64,000 bases of DNA from positions 1-64,000 of the forward strand of contig NZ_SMGQ01000015.1 of NCBI RefSeq assembly GCF_004339095.1, in the 5' to 3' direction. Source of the DNA: Natranaerovirga hydrolytica (GTDB lineage: Bacteria > Bacillota > Clostridia > Lachnospirales > DSM-24629). Made by a program: the position numbers and the translations under genes. Below the pieces are notes generated by a model, which was not told the DNA's origin, did not search any database, and worked only from the letters and a program-made list of their open reading frames with translations. Shown here one piece after another: positions 35,070 through 43,559 of this stretch (its first letter is position 1; each line of letters starts with the position of its first letter).

Positions 35070-37040
35070 ATGAAGAAAAAGGGTTATATGAAAAAAATAA
35101 TTTTATGTATGGTGTTAATGTTTTCATTGCTATTAATAGGATGTAACACAAGCAATGAAGATTCACCAAATGTAGAAAGTAATGGATTGAAGAATGGAAC
35201 GTTTGAAGGAGAAGGAAACGGTTACATAGGACCAATAAAAGTAGAAGTTACTCTGGAAGATGGAAACATTGGAGAAGTGGTTGTTGTAGAACATAATGAG
35301 ACAGAGAATATTGCAAATGCAGCCATTAATGAAATACCAAGTAAAATTGTGGAACATCAATCGGTTGCTGTAGACAGTGTAACTGGTGCAACTGGAACCA
35401 GTAAGGGTATTGTTGAAGCCACAACGGCAGCATTATTATCAGCAGGTGCTGATGAAGCAGATATTAGTAAGGCAATAGAAAGAAATCAAGAAGAGATTAT
35501 TGAAGAATTAGAAGCAGATGTTGTCGTTGTTGGGGCAGGCGGTGCTGGTGTATCAGCAGCAGTAACAGCAGCAGAAAATGGAGCAAATGTAATTGTTATT
35601 GAAAAAACAGCAATTCCCGGAGGGACAACAGCTATGGGGGGCGGTTTTTTTGCAGCAGATAGTGAACAGGCTCGTTCTATGGGGCATGACCCATTAGATA
35701 CAGATATGATTTTTGATATGTGGATGGGGGAGATGGATTGGTTGGCAGATGGTAGTTTGGTCAGACAATTCTTAGAGCTCTCCCATACAACAGCAGACTG
35801 GATGGAAGAACGTGGAATAGAATTTCACAAAGAAGCACAAGCGGTGCAACAAACCCATGCTGAAGGAACAAATGGATATCACAAATACGATAACTTTACC
35901 CAAACATCTGCACAATTGGGAAATATGTTGGATCGTATAGTAGAAGAGTATGATGCAAGTGTCTATTACCAAACACCTGCAATTGATTTAATTTCAGAAG
36001 ATGGAGCAATTAAAGGTGTTATAGCACAAGGTAATAACGGTATCACTTATCACATTAAAGCAGATTCAATTGTATTAGCAACAGGTGGCTTTGTAGGAAA
36101 TTCTGAAATGGTATCAGAAGCTTTAAATGGCGTAACAGTTAACGCATCAGGATATAATACCAACGTTGGAGATGGTATTAATATGGCTATTAATGAAGGG
36201 GCAGCAACAAGAAGTATGCAAGCCATGGTTTTACACACTTTTAATGTAGATGGTGGAGAATTCGTAGAAGGCGATTATGAAGCGATGGATATTTTCCAAG
36301 GAACCACTTCTGTAGCGTATATGCCAATTGTGCCTTGGTTAAATGGACAAGGATTCCGTTTTGCCAATGAAGATATGGTTTATGATAGAGCATTAAGTAC
36401 CAATGCATTGGTCGCACAAGGAAATTATGGCTGGTTTTTATATAACGAAACATTGCTTAACATACTAGAAAATGAAGGTGCTGGAGCAGCAGGTATGCAA
36501 GACTCCATAGCAATGGGACCTTATCCTAATATAACCCCATTAGATACTGGATGGAATCATTTAACAGAAATTGTAGAGCAAATGGTAGACGGTGGTGGGG
36601 TAATAAAAGCAGATACACTAGAAGAATTGGCTCAAGAAACGGGAATGGATGAAACAATTTTGTTGCAAACAATGGCGCGTTATAATGAAGATGCACGTAA
36701 TGGTGTAGATACAGCATTTAACAAAAGAACGGAGCATATGTTTGAGTTAAGTGAAGGACCTTATTATGCATTTAAAGTGACGCCAAACAATTTATCAACA
36801 GCAGGTGGTATTCGTATAAACTCTAACTTCCAAGTTGTACTAGATAATCCAGAAGTAGGTTATACGCCAATTCCAAACCTGTATGCTGCAGGAGCAGATG
36901 CTGGAGGGTTATATTCAGATCACTATGCTCATACAATTGAAGGGGCAGCACAAGGTTGGGCATATAATTCAGGACGTTTAGCAGGTGCAAGAGCTGCAGA
37001 AAATGCTTTAAATGTTCAGATCGATTTATTTAATGAATAA
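35070..37040 (+). CDS. FMN-binding/FAD flavoprotein lipoprotein, fumarate (urocanate) reductase-like
   Basis: 656 residues. Lipoprotein signal with lipobox LLIGC (Cys25). FMN-binding domain (about 40-125) with SVTGATGTSKG, where a Thr can carry covalent FMN. FAD_binding_2 flavocytochrome-c-type domain (about 145-650) with VVVVGAGGAGVSAA and the substrate-site region ending in NNLSTAGGIRIN. It would be anchored outside the membrane and reduce an enoate-type acceptor such as fumarate, urocanate or a cinnamate. The substrate cannot be told from sequence. AGGAGG lies before ATG. It is preceded by the MerR-type promoter. Confidence 0.9.
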   Translation: MKKKGYMKKIILCMVLMFSLLLIGCNTSNEDSPNVESNGLKNGTFEGEGNGYIGPIKVEVTLEDGNIGEVVVVEHNETENIANAAINEIPSKIVEHQSVAVDSVTGATGTSKGIVEATTAALLSAGADEADISKAIERNQEEIIEELEADVVVVGAGGAGVSAAVTAAENGANVIVIEKTAIPGGTTAMGGGFFAADSEQARSMGHDPLDTDMIFDMWMGEMDWLADGSLVRQFLELSHTTADWMEERGIEFHKEAQAVQQTHAEGTNGYHKYDNFTQTSAQLGNMLDRIVEEYDASVYYQTPAIDLISEDGAIKGVIAQGNNGITYHIKADSIVLATGGFVGNSEMVSEALNGVTVNASGYNTNVGDGINMAINEGAATRSMQAMVLHTFNVDGGEFVEGDYEAMDIFQGTTSVAYMPIVPWLNGQGFRFANEDMVYDRALSTNALVAQGNYGWFLYNETLLNILENEGAGAAGMQDSIAMGPYPNITPLDTGWNHLTEIVEQMVDGGGVIKADTLEELAQETGMDETILLQTMARYNEDARNGVDTAFNKRTEHMFELSEGPYYAFKVTPNNLSTAGGIRINSNFQVVLDNPEVGYTPIPNLYAAGADAGGLYSDHYAHTIEGAAQGWAYNSGRLAGARAAENALNVQIDLFNE

Positions 37041-37055
37041 AACATAAAAAACATA

Positions 37056-37100
37056 GCTTCAATAAAAGATTGAAAGTGAATCTTTTATTGAAGTTTTTTT
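37056..37100 (+). terminator. Rho-independent terminator
   Basis: Perfect 14-bp stem CTTCAATAAAAGAT with its complement, then seven T, 16 bases after the reductase stop. Confidence 0.9.
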
Positions 37101-37114
37101 ATGCCAAAATATAC

Positions 37115-37178
37115 TTGACATAAATCTCCAAGTGTTATATAGTGTACTCATACAATAAGTACACTATATAACACTTGG
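37115..37178 (+). promoter_or_regulatory. GntR-ABC operon promoter with 21-bp inverted repeat
   Basis: TTGACA (37115-37120), 17-base spacer, TATAGT (37138-37143). A perfect inverted repeat with 21-base arms (37128-37148 and 37158-37178, 9-base loop) covers the -10 box and the start site and ends two bases before the ribosome site. Each arm contains AGTGTACT or its complement. It should be the GntR operator, and in RNA it would form a long 5' hairpin. Confidence 0.85.
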
Positions 37179-37187
37179 GAGGTTCTA

Positions 37188-37562
37188 GTGGAAATTATAA
37201 TTAGCAGCAATACAAGTAAGCCTATTTATGAACAAATAACGTCACAAATTAAGGCAATGATAATGAAAGGAGAGTTAAAAACAGGTGATCCTATGCCGTC
37301 TATGCGATTATTAGCAAAAACCATTCATGTCAGCGTGATTACTGTGCAAAGGGCTTATGAAGATTTACAAAGAGATGGTTTTATAGAAACAACCGTTGGA
37401 CGGGGCAGTTATGTATCTGCAAGAAATAAAGATTACATAAAAGAAGAACAGCAGAAAAAAGTTGAAGAACATTTAACCATTGCCGCTGAAACAGCTCGTA
37501 TGAATGACATTCAATTGGAAAAGTTAATAGAAATATTAACAATAGTATATAAGGAGGAATAA
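37188..37562 (+). CDS. GntR-family regulator, YtrA subfamily
   Basis: 124 residues with a GTG start behind GGGAGG. Winged helix (about 10-75; PSMRLLAKTIHVSVITVQRAYEDL, here split as PSMRLLAKTIHVS and VITVQRAYEDL) plus only a short 45-residue C-terminal helical tail, the hallmark of the YtrA subfamily. These typically repress adjacent ABC-transporter operons, as arranged here. The ABC gene starts three bases after the stop. Confidence 0.92.
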   Translation: MEIIISSNTSKPIYEQITSQIKAMIMKGELKTGDPMPSMRLLAKTIHVSVITVQRAYEDLQRDGFIETTVGRGSYVSARNKDYIKEEQQKKVEEHLTIAAETARMNDIQLEKLIEILTIVYKEE

Positions 37563-37564
37563 GG

Positions 37565-38422
37565 ATGAATTATAGCTTGGAAGTAGAAAATGTTTCAAAA
37601 ACATATTCTAATTTTAAATTAGATAATATATCTTTCGCAGTTCCCAAAGGGAGTATTATGGGATTTGTAGGGGAAAATGGAGCTGGAAAAACCACAGCCA
37701 TTAGTTGTATATTAAATACAATAAAAAAAGATAACGGAACCATTAAAATATTTGGAAAAGAAATGAGTGATAACAGTACAGATATTCGAGAAGATATAGG
37801 TGTTGTTTTTGACGCCATTAATTTTTCACAATATTTAACAGCAAAAAAGCTTCAAAAAGTTTTCTCTGGTATTTATAAAGACTGGGACAATACATTTTTT
37901 AAAAATATAATAAATAAATTAGACATTCCTTTGAATAAAAACATAAAAGAATTATCGAGAGGTATGTCTATGAAATTGGCAATTGCTGTAGCATTATCCC
38001 ATCATCCCAAATTACTTATCTTAGATGAAGCTACATCTGGGTTAGATCCTATAATAAGAGAAGAAATATTAGATGTGTTTTTAGAATTTGTAACAGACGA
38101 AGAGCATTCCATTCTAATGTCATCTCATATTACAAGTGATTTAGAAAAAATAGCCGATTATATTACTTTTATCTATCGAGGCAAAATTATTTTAACAGAG
38201 AAAAAAGATGCTTTAATGTATGAGTATGGTATTGCACGTTGCAAAGAAGAACAGCTAAATCAATTGGATAAAGAAGATTTGATTGCGTATCGATACAGAG
38301 GGCTTCAAGTAGATGTTTTGGTGTCCAATAAGAAGGCATTTGAGCAAAAATATAAAGGTGTTGTTGTGGACAATGCAACAATTGATGAAATAACGTTATT
38401 ACTTGTAAAAGGGGGGAAATAA
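37565..38422 (+). CDS. ABC transporter ATP-binding protein
   Basis: 285 residues. Walker A GENGAGKT, the signature ELSRGMSMKLAIA (RGM in place of SGG), Walker B LLILDEATSGLD, and an H-loop SSHITSDLEKIADY. About 65 C-terminal residues form an accessory domain. ABC-2-type exporter ATPase, YtrB-like. Operon gntR-ABC-permease, with AGGAGG before ATG. Confidence 0.92.
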   Translation: MNYSLEVENVSKTYSNFKLDNISFAVPKGSIMGFVGENGAGKTTAISCILNTIKKDNGTIKIFGKEMSDNSTDIREDIGVVFDAINFSQYLTAKKLQKVFSGIYKDWDNTFFKNIINKLDIPLNKNIKELSRGMSMKLAIAVALSHHPKLLILDEATSGLDPIIREEILDVFLEFVTDEEHSILMSSHITSDLEKIADYITFIYRGKIILTEKKDALMYEYGIARCKEEQLNQLDKEDLIAYRYRGLQVDVLVSNKKAFEQKYKGVVVDNATIDEITLLLVKGGK

Positions 38423-38423
38423 T

Positions 38424-39062
38424 ATGAAAGGATTGCTTTTGAATAATTTTTATTCCATGTCAAGCAATATCAAACTCTCAATCATAGTGGCAATTGCTAT
38501 GGTGTTTTTTCCTGCCATAGGAGGAAGAATGGATTTGTTACCCGTAGCCATTGGCATACAGATTTTTACTTTTGTAGCGAATACAGGAACATCTTTACAA
38601 GCAGATGAAACATCAAAGTGGAGTAAATTTGAATTGACATTACCCATAAAAAGAAAAACCATTATAAATGCAAAATACATATCCTTTATACTGTTAATCT
38701 TAATGGGTATTTTATTTAGCATTATGACACCATGGTTTTTTTACCTAACAAACGGTGAGCTTAGCAAAGATTTGGTTCGGTATGGATATAGTTTTGGTCT
38801 GGTGCTTGCTATTGCTTCCACTGCCCTTATGTATCCTCTTACTCTTAAGATAGGTGTAGAAAAGAGTGAACTCATTATGTTTTTATCAGCAGGATTATCC
38901 ATTGGCTTGATGCTGTTAATTGCATTTGTTTTATCTGACCTAACAAATGGTATGAATTTACGTGACCCATTGGTTGGCATAGTATCTGTAATGGTATCTC
39001 TTGTGCTTTTTATTATTTCGTATGGTGTATCTTTAATCATACATAAGAATAAGGAATTTTAG
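38424..39062 (+). CDS. ABC-2-type permease
   Basis: 212 residues with six predicted membrane helices and an ADETSKWSKFELTLPIKRKT cytoplasmic loop after helix 2, typical of ABC-2 permeases linked to YtrA-type regulators. It starts one base after the ATPase gene, so coupling is close. The substrate is unknown; relatives respond to cell-wall-active antibiotics, which is only a hint. Confidence 0.85.
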   Translation: MKGLLLNNFYSMSSNIKLSIIVAIAMVFFPAIGGRMDLLPVAIGIQIFTFVANTGTSLQADETSKWSKFELTLPIKRKTIINAKYISFILLILMGILFSIMTPWFFYLTNGELSKDLVRYGYSFGLVLAIASTALMYPLTLKIGVEKSELIMFLSAGLSIGLMLLIAFVLSDLTNGMNLRDPLVGIVSVMVSLVLFIISYGVSLIIHKNKEF

Positions 39063-39088
39063 AATGAATGTAAAGGAATATTAAAAAA

Positions 39089-39140
39089 TAAAAGACTAAC
39101 GAACAGGTTATTATAATAACCTATCGGTTTAGTCTTTTTT
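39089..39140 (+). terminator. Rho-independent terminator
   Basis: Outer stem AAAGACTAAC/GGTTTAGTCTTT with an inner hairpin GGTTATT/AATAACC and a run of T. Confidence 0.85.
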
Positions 39141-39169
39141 TGAAAAACTTTGGCTATAAAAGGATTTAA

Positions 39170-39198
39170 TTTACAAAGTATGCGTATAGTATTATAAT
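39170..39198 (+). promoter_or_regulatory. Promoter of the degV gene
   Basis: TTTACA (39170-39175), 17-base spacer, TATAAT (39193-39198), 38 bases before ATG. Confidence 0.78.
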
Positions 39199-39235
39199 GA
39201 AAGTAATTAAAATAATGTATTAGGGGTGGGAGAGC

Positions 39236-40087
39236 ATGTCAATTCAATTGATCACAGATAGTAATTGTGACTTACCAAAAGAAATTATACAAAAGTACAA
39301 TATCGAGGTATTGCCTCAGTTGGTTTATTTAGACGAGGTAGAATACCTTGACGGTGTTACTTTAGAAGCAAAAAAATTATTTGACGATATGAGAGCAGGC
39401 AAGGTTTATAAGACCTCTCAATTATCGCCTAATATGTTTGTTGAAGTATTTACTAAATATGTAAAAGAAGGTCAAGACTGTATGTATGTTGGTTTTTCTT
39501 CAAACTTATCAGGAACTTATCAAGCGTCAGAAATTGCAAAAGAAGAAGTGTTAGAAGATTATCCAGATGCAATGATTACGACTATTGATACAAAATGTGC
39601 ATCAATGGGATTTGGATTAGTGGTTTATCAAACCGCGTTGATGATAGAAGAAGGCCTGAGTAAAGAAGCAATTATCAATAAAACAAAAGAAAATGCCGAG
39701 CATATGGAACATATTTTTACAGTAGATAATTTAGAGTATCTTTATAGAGGTGGTCGTGTCAGTCGTACGTCTGCATTTGTTGGTGGATTACTTAATATTA
39801 AACCGATATTAAATGTAGAAGATGGTAAGTTAATACCTATTGAAAAAGTCAGAGGAAGAAGCAAAGTGTTCAAAAGAATGTTAGAGATTATGAAGGAAAG
39901 AGGAAGCAATTTAAAAAATCAAACCATAGGCATAAGCCATGGAGATGATTTAGAAGCCGCTAATAAATTAAAGGATATGATTAAGGAAGAATTTGGATGT
40001 GAAGCGTTTATCATTAACAATATTGGTTGCTCAGTAGGTGCTCATTCAGGTCCAGGAACATTGGCATTGTATTTTTCCAATCAATAA
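39236..40087 (+). CDS. DegV family fatty-acid-binding protein
   Basis: 283 residues. N-terminal ITDSNCDLP and the FSSNLSGTYQ motif (binding-site Ser and Thr) are characteristic of DegV/FakB proteins, which hold a fatty acid in a buried tunnel and present it to the FakA kinase. GGRVSRT and GISHGDD lie in the second half. No FakA gene is near. The next gene is a FabK/nitronate monooxygenase relative, although it has its own promoter. Confidence 0.93.
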   Translation: MSIQLITDSNCDLPKEIIQKYNIEVLPQLVYLDEVEYLDGVTLEAKKLFDDMRAGKVYKTSQLSPNMFVEVFTKYVKEGQDCMYVGFSSNLSGTYQASEIAKEEVLEDYPDAMITTIDTKCASMGFGLVVYQTALMIEEGLSKEAIINKTKENAEHMEHIFTVDNLEYLYRGGRVSRTSAFVGGLLNIKPILNVEDGKLIPIEKVRGRSKVFKRMLEIMKERGSNLKNQTIGISHGDDLEAANKLKDMIKEEFGCEAFIINNIGCSVGAHSGPGTLALYFSNQ

Positions 40088-40132
40088 AAAAGAAAAAGGT
40101 TTGATTATCAAAATATTTTATGGTCAAAACAA

Positions 40133-40161
40133 TTTACATTTTCCTAAATATCCTTTATAAT
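40133..40161 (+). promoter_or_regulatory. Promoter of the nitronate monooxygenase-like gene
   Basis: TTTACA (40133-40138), 17-base spacer, TATAAT (40156-40161). Confidence 0.78.
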
Positions 40162-40194
40162 AAAGAAAAGCTTATTATTAAAGGAGTTGTCACG

Positions 40195-41262
40195 ATGGAA
40201 ATTAAGCCCCTTAAATTAGATGATATAGAGGTTAAACTACCGATTATACAAGGTGGAATGGGAATTGGCGTATCAAGAGAAAAATTAGCAGCAGCTGTTT
40301 CCAATGCAGGTGGAATTGGTGTGTTATCAGGTGCGCAAATTGGATACGATGAAGAAGATTTTTATAAAAATCCATTTAAAGCCAATGTAAGAGCATTAAA
40401 AAAACACATTACTGAGGCTAAAAAGAATATAAAAAATGGAATCTTAGGCATTAATTTTATGGTTGCTCAAAGATATTATGATGAATATGTTAAAGAAGCA
40501 GTGGATAGTGGAATAGATATTATTATATCTGGAGCGGGTTTGCCAATTAAATTACCTAAGTTAGTAGAAGGTACAAAAGTTAAGATTGCACCCATTGTGT
40601 CTTCTGCAAGAGCATTGAAATTAATTCTTAAAAGCTGGGATAAAAAGTATAAAACAACTGCAGATATGGTGGTTGTAGAAGGACCAAAAGCAGGTGGCCA
40701 TTTAGGTTTTTCAGTAGAAGATATAGAAAAAGATATAGATTTTGATGGTATTTTATTAGAAGTTATGAATGAAGTCAAAGCGTATGAAGAAAAATACCAT
40801 AAGCACATTCCTATAATAGCAGCAGGTGGCATTTCTAATGGATATGACATTGCTAAATATCTAAAATTAGGTGTAGACGGCGTACAAATTGCAACTCGTT
40901 TTGTTACCACACAAGAATGTGATGCCCATATGAATTACAAACAAAAATATATTGAGGCAAAAAAAGAAGATGTAACGTTAGTTAAGTCACCAGTTGGTTT
41001 ACCAGGAAGAGCCCTTAATAATAATTTTGTTAAAAGGTTAAATAATCAAGAACGTATTGTAGATGATAAATGCCATTTATGTATATCTTCTTGTAACCCC
41101 AAAGAAATACCTTTTTGTATTAGCAAGGTATTAATTGATGCTGTAAAAGGCAATGCCGATGAAGGATTAATGTTTTGTGGTGAAAAAGCGTATTTAGCGA
41201 AAGAAATTACAACAGTACAAGAGGTAATGGATGAACTGGTAGAACAAATTAAAGAAGTATAA
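40195..41262 (+). CDS. Nitronate monooxygenase / FabK-like FMN TIM-barrel protein
   Basis: 355 residues from ATG 40195, which has AAGGAG nine bases upstream; the upstream in-frame ATG at 40120 lies before the promoter. FMN-binding barrel: IQGGMGIGVS at the start, VVEGPKAGGHLGF mid-protein, IIAAGGISNGYDIAKYL and GVQIATRF near the phosphate site. Cysteines in KCHLCISSCNPKEIPFC suggest an added metal or disulfide site, seen in clostridial members. It may be a nitronate monooxygenase or an enoyl-ACP reductase relative; no acyl-carrier genes surround it. Confidence 0.87.
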   Translation: MEIKPLKLDDIEVKLPIIQGGMGIGVSREKLAAAVSNAGGIGVLSGAQIGYDEEDFYKNPFKANVRALKKHITEAKKNIKNGILGINFMVAQRYYDEYVKEAVDSGIDIIISGAGLPIKLPKLVEGTKVKIAPIVSSARALKLILKSWDKKYKTTADMVVVEGPKAGGHLGFSVEDIEKDIDFDGILLEVMNEVKAYEEKYHKHIPIIAAGGISNGYDIAKYLKLGVDGVQIATRFVTTQECDAHMNYKQKYIEAKKEDVTLVKSPVGLPGRALNNNFVKRLNNQERIVDDKCHLCISSCNPKEIPFCISKVLIDAVKGNADEGLMFCGEKAYLAKEITTVQEVMDELVEQIKEV

Positions 41263-41290
41263 GGTGTGCCAATGGGCACACTTTTTTTTT
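41261..41290 (+). terminator. Rho-independent terminator
   Basis: GTGTGCC-AATG-GGCACAC stem-loop followed by nine T, directly after the stop. Confidence 0.92.
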
Positions 41291-41308
41291 GAATATTTTA
41301 TTATCCAA

Positions 41309-41336
41309 TTGCAAAATTTATACAGTAAGTTATAAT
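41309..41336 (+). promoter_or_regulatory. Promoter of the signal peptidase gene
   Basis: TTGCAA (41309-41314), 16-base spacer, TATAAT (41331-41336). Confidence 0.65.
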
Positions 41337-41376
41337 TAAATAAGAGGAAGGATAAAAAATAAGAAAAGGTGATTAA

Positions 41377-41949
41377 ATGAAACGTGTATTAAAAGAAGTT
41401 GTCAGTTGGGTCTTGTACATTGCAGGCGCTTTTGTTTTGGTTTTAGTGATCAATGCTTTTTTAATTCAGCCAACTCAAGTACAAGGCAGTTCAATGGAAG
41501 GTACATTAAATGACAAAGATAGAATCATCATCAATAAGTTGACACCAAATTTTACCCAATCTTATGAACATGGTGAGATTGTTGTTATAGACAGTAGAGT
41601 AGGTCATGAAAGAAAAGTTACAGATGAATTAATATTTAACGTGAGAAATAATTTAATTGCATATAAAATTACAGGACATCAAGACGATTATTATTGGATT
41701 AAGAGAATTATTGGTGTAGAAGGTGATGTTATAGAATTCACTGATACAGAAGTCATATTAAATGGTGAAGTTTTAGAAGAATCGTATCTAGATAGGACGG
41801 CTAGATACAACATATCAGAGACCATAGTAGTTCCAGAAGGACATGTCTTTGTAATGGGAGACAATCGTAATATAAGTGAGGACAGTAGAAGAATTGGATC
41901 GGTACCTATTGAGAATATAGTAGGCAAGTACTGGATTAAAATTAATTAA
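41377..41949 (+). CDS. lepB: Type I signal peptidase
   Basis: 190 residues: one N-terminal membrane helix (about 12-30), catalytic Ser39 in QGSSMEGTL, general-base Lys109 in YYWIKRIIG, and the MGDNRNISEDSRRIG box near 160. It cleaves Sec signal peptides outside the membrane. Gram-positive SipS-type single-helix architecture. It is followed by a 39-residue membrane protein 15 bases later. Confidence 0.95.
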   Translation: MKRVLKEVVSWVLYIAGAFVLVLVINAFLIQPTQVQGSSMEGTLNDKDRIIINKLTPNFTQSYEHGEIVVIDSRVGHERKVTDELIFNVRNNLIAYKITGHQDDYYWIKRIIGVEGDVIEFTDTEVILNGEVLEESYLDRTARYNISETIVVPEGHVFVMGDNRNISEDSRRIGSVPIENIVGKYWIKIN

Positions 41950-41964
41950 ATAAGGAGACCATTT

Positions 41965-42084
41965 ATGAGCAAAAGTTTTATTGGCAAAGCAAGTATAATA
42001 ATCGGTATCGTAAATATTGTAACAGGTATTGCAATCGGCACATTATCTATTGTGTTTGGAAGTTTTTTAATTAAGAGAAAATAA
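41965..42084 (+). CDS. Small membrane protein (39 residues)
   Basis: MSKSFIGKAS start, then one hydrophobic segment of about 26 residues rich in Ile, Gly and Val, ending IKRK. AAGGAGA lies seven bases before ATG, and the gene follows the signal peptidase gene at 15 bases, so it is probably expressed with it. Single-pass, positively charged C-terminus. Function is unknown. Confidence 0.6.
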   Translation: MSKSFIGKASIIIGIVNIVTGIAIGTLSIVFGSFLIKRK

Positions 42085-42429
42085 AAAGTGCAGGTGCATA
42101 CCCAGTGCACCTGCATAAACAAGGAGGAATGAATGTGGTGTATACACTATAATAGTGTAAGACAGTAGTTTCAGCTTTTGTACAAATGAAAAATTGGATG
42201 GTGTAATCTTGGGAAATTCTTATTACAAAGAAGCCATTAAAACTTCCTTGTAATATACTATATGTGTTTGTCCACTAAAGGGTTACTAAAAAATAGAAAG
42301 TATGAAAATAAATTTAAAAATGCAAAAAGAAAAATTCCTTGTAAGGATTTGGAGATGACACTTTCATTGATAACTTGGTCTGTAGTGAAGGGAAAGGCAT
42401 ATTACAAGTCAATAAGAAAAGGTGATGAA
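42085..42429. other. Intergenic region with strong hairpin and isolated ribosome site
   Basis: Starts with a perfect hairpin TGCAGGTGCA-N7-TGCACCTGCA (42089-42115) without a T-run. A strong AAGGAGG (42121-42127) follows, but leads only to very short frames (for example 11 codons from ATG 42133). A second inverted repeat ACACTA-N3-TAGTGT at 42144-42158 contains TATAAT. The rest shows no recognisable gene; an open frame extending left from the gene at 42430 has no ribosome site. Confidence 0.45.
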
Positions 42430-42660
42430 ATGTACGAACATGATAATAAATACATAGCACTTACAATAATATTAGGTGTAGCAGGGTTGGTTTTATGGAT
42501 TGTGCCTTTAGTAGGTTTTTGGATCAGCCTTTTATGTGTTATTCTTAGTGTGAAAAGTCTAGATAGAAAAGTTACCGTAGTGATGAAAGGGACTCTTGTC
42601 ATAGGTATTGTAGGTGCAATCATATCATTAATTAATAGCATCATTATTTATTTTATTTAG
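42430..42660 (+). CDS. Small two- or three-helix membrane protein
   Basis: 76 residues from ATG 42430 (AAAGGTGA four bases ahead). Hydrophobic segments at about 9-27, 28-40 and 52-75 with a short charged loop LDRKVTVVMKG. Resembles the small DUF4190-type membrane proteins that occur next to VanZ-like proteins, but the match is by feel only. First of three small membrane-protein genes in a row. Confidence 0.7.
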   Translation: MYEHDNKYIALTIILGVAGLVLWIVPLVGFWISLLCVILSVKSLDRKVTVVMKGTLVIGIVGAIISLINSIIIYFI

Positions 42661-42688
42661 AGTCTATAAAATTAGGGAGTTATTATGG

Positions 42689-43189
42689 ATGAAAGGAAAT
42701 AATATAAAAAAATATTATAAGCCAATGATATATACCGTATTTGTGATTTATATTTTTTTATTAATGAATGTGTTGTTTTTTAGTGATTACTATGGCAGAA
42801 CCCAAATATTAGATCAGTATACATACAATGTCATACCATTTAAAGAAATAAAACGATTTATTATTTATAGAAATAACATGGGTTTTATATATTGGCTGAC
42901 CAATTTATTAGGTAACATCATAGCATTTATTCCAATGGGGTTTTTCATGCCCATTATCAGCAAGCATTATAAAAGTTTTTTAAAGGTAACCTTTAGCAGT
43001 TTATTCATTAGTTTAATGATTGAAACCTTACAATTGTATTATCGAGTAGGCATATTTGACGTAGATGATATAATACTTAATACATTAGGTGGCGCCATAG
43101 GCTACATACTATACAAGATAACAAAGATTATTTATAAAAAAATAAAAAGATACACTGTAGGTGAAAAAGATGGAAAAATTTCAGCTTAA
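42689..43189 (+). CDS. VanZ-like family membrane protein
   Basis: 166 residues with four predicted membrane helices. NVIPFKEI, LGNIIAFIPMGFFMP, IETLQLYYRVGIFDVDDIILNTLGGAIGY are the family landmarks (listed here as fragments: LGNIIAFIPMGFFMP; IETLQLYYRVGIFDVDD). VanZ of Tn1546 gives low-level teicoplanin resistance; the chromosomal relatives have no defined role. GGGAG precedes ATG. The next gene begins 20 bases before its stop. Confidence 0.88.
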   Translation: MKGNNIKKYYKPMIYTVFVIYIFLLMNVLFFSDYYGRTQILDQYTYNVIPFKEIKRFIIYRNNMGFIYWLTNLLGNIIAFIPMGFFMPIISKHYKSFLKVTFSSLFISLMIETLQLYYRVGIFDVDDIILNTLGGAIGYILYKITKIIYKKIKRYTVGEKDGKISA

Positions 43190-43490
43190 TAATTTAAAGC
43201 ACTCAGGGATTGGTGTTTTATCTACAATAATGGCAGGTATATCACTGGTCACATTTATAACCATTATTATAATAATGAGAATGAATCATTTATTAAATAC
43301 AAGTACTTTATTGCTTATGGGTTGGTTAGGCATTGGAAGTTTGATTGTATCCACAATTGGATTTTTCTTTGGAATAATCGGCTTGTTTCAAAAAGAAACC
43401 TTTAAAAGATATTCTGTTATTGGTATCGTGGGTAATGGTATTTTAACAGGTATTTATTTAACTTTTTTAATCATTGGGTTCAATGGATAA
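43170..43490 (+). CDS. Small membrane protein overlapping the VanZ-like gene
   Basis: 106 residues from ATG 43170 (TAGGTG six bases upstream). Three hydrophobic segments (about 17-36, 43-68 and 80-103). It overlaps the VanZ-like gene by 20 bases, so translation is coupled. Similar in style to the 76-residue protein two genes upstream (both have GIVG...I segments), perhaps a distant paralogue. Function is unknown. Confidence 0.7.
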   Translation: MEKFQLNNLKHSGIGVLSTIMAGISLVTFITIIIIMRMNHLLNTSTLLLMGWLGIGSLIVSTIGFFFGIIGLFQKETFKRYSVIGIVGNGILTGIYLTFLIIGFNG

Positions 43491-43519
43491 AATATTTATG
43501 AACTGAAAATTGTAAAATT

Positions 43520-43557
43520 AAAAGGTCTTATCTCTGTTTTTGAGATAAGACCTTTTA
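43520..43557. terminator. Bidirectional terminator
   Basis: Perfect 15-bp stem AAAAGGTCTTATCTC with its complement and a 7-base loop, between convergent genes. Confidence 0.9.
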
Positions 43558-43559
43558 AA

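Noticed and set aside
40120-40194. Upstream in-frame ATG for the nitronate monooxygenase-like gene
   Set aside because: It lies ahead of the promoter (40133-40161) and lacks a ribosome site; ATG 40195 has AAGGAG.
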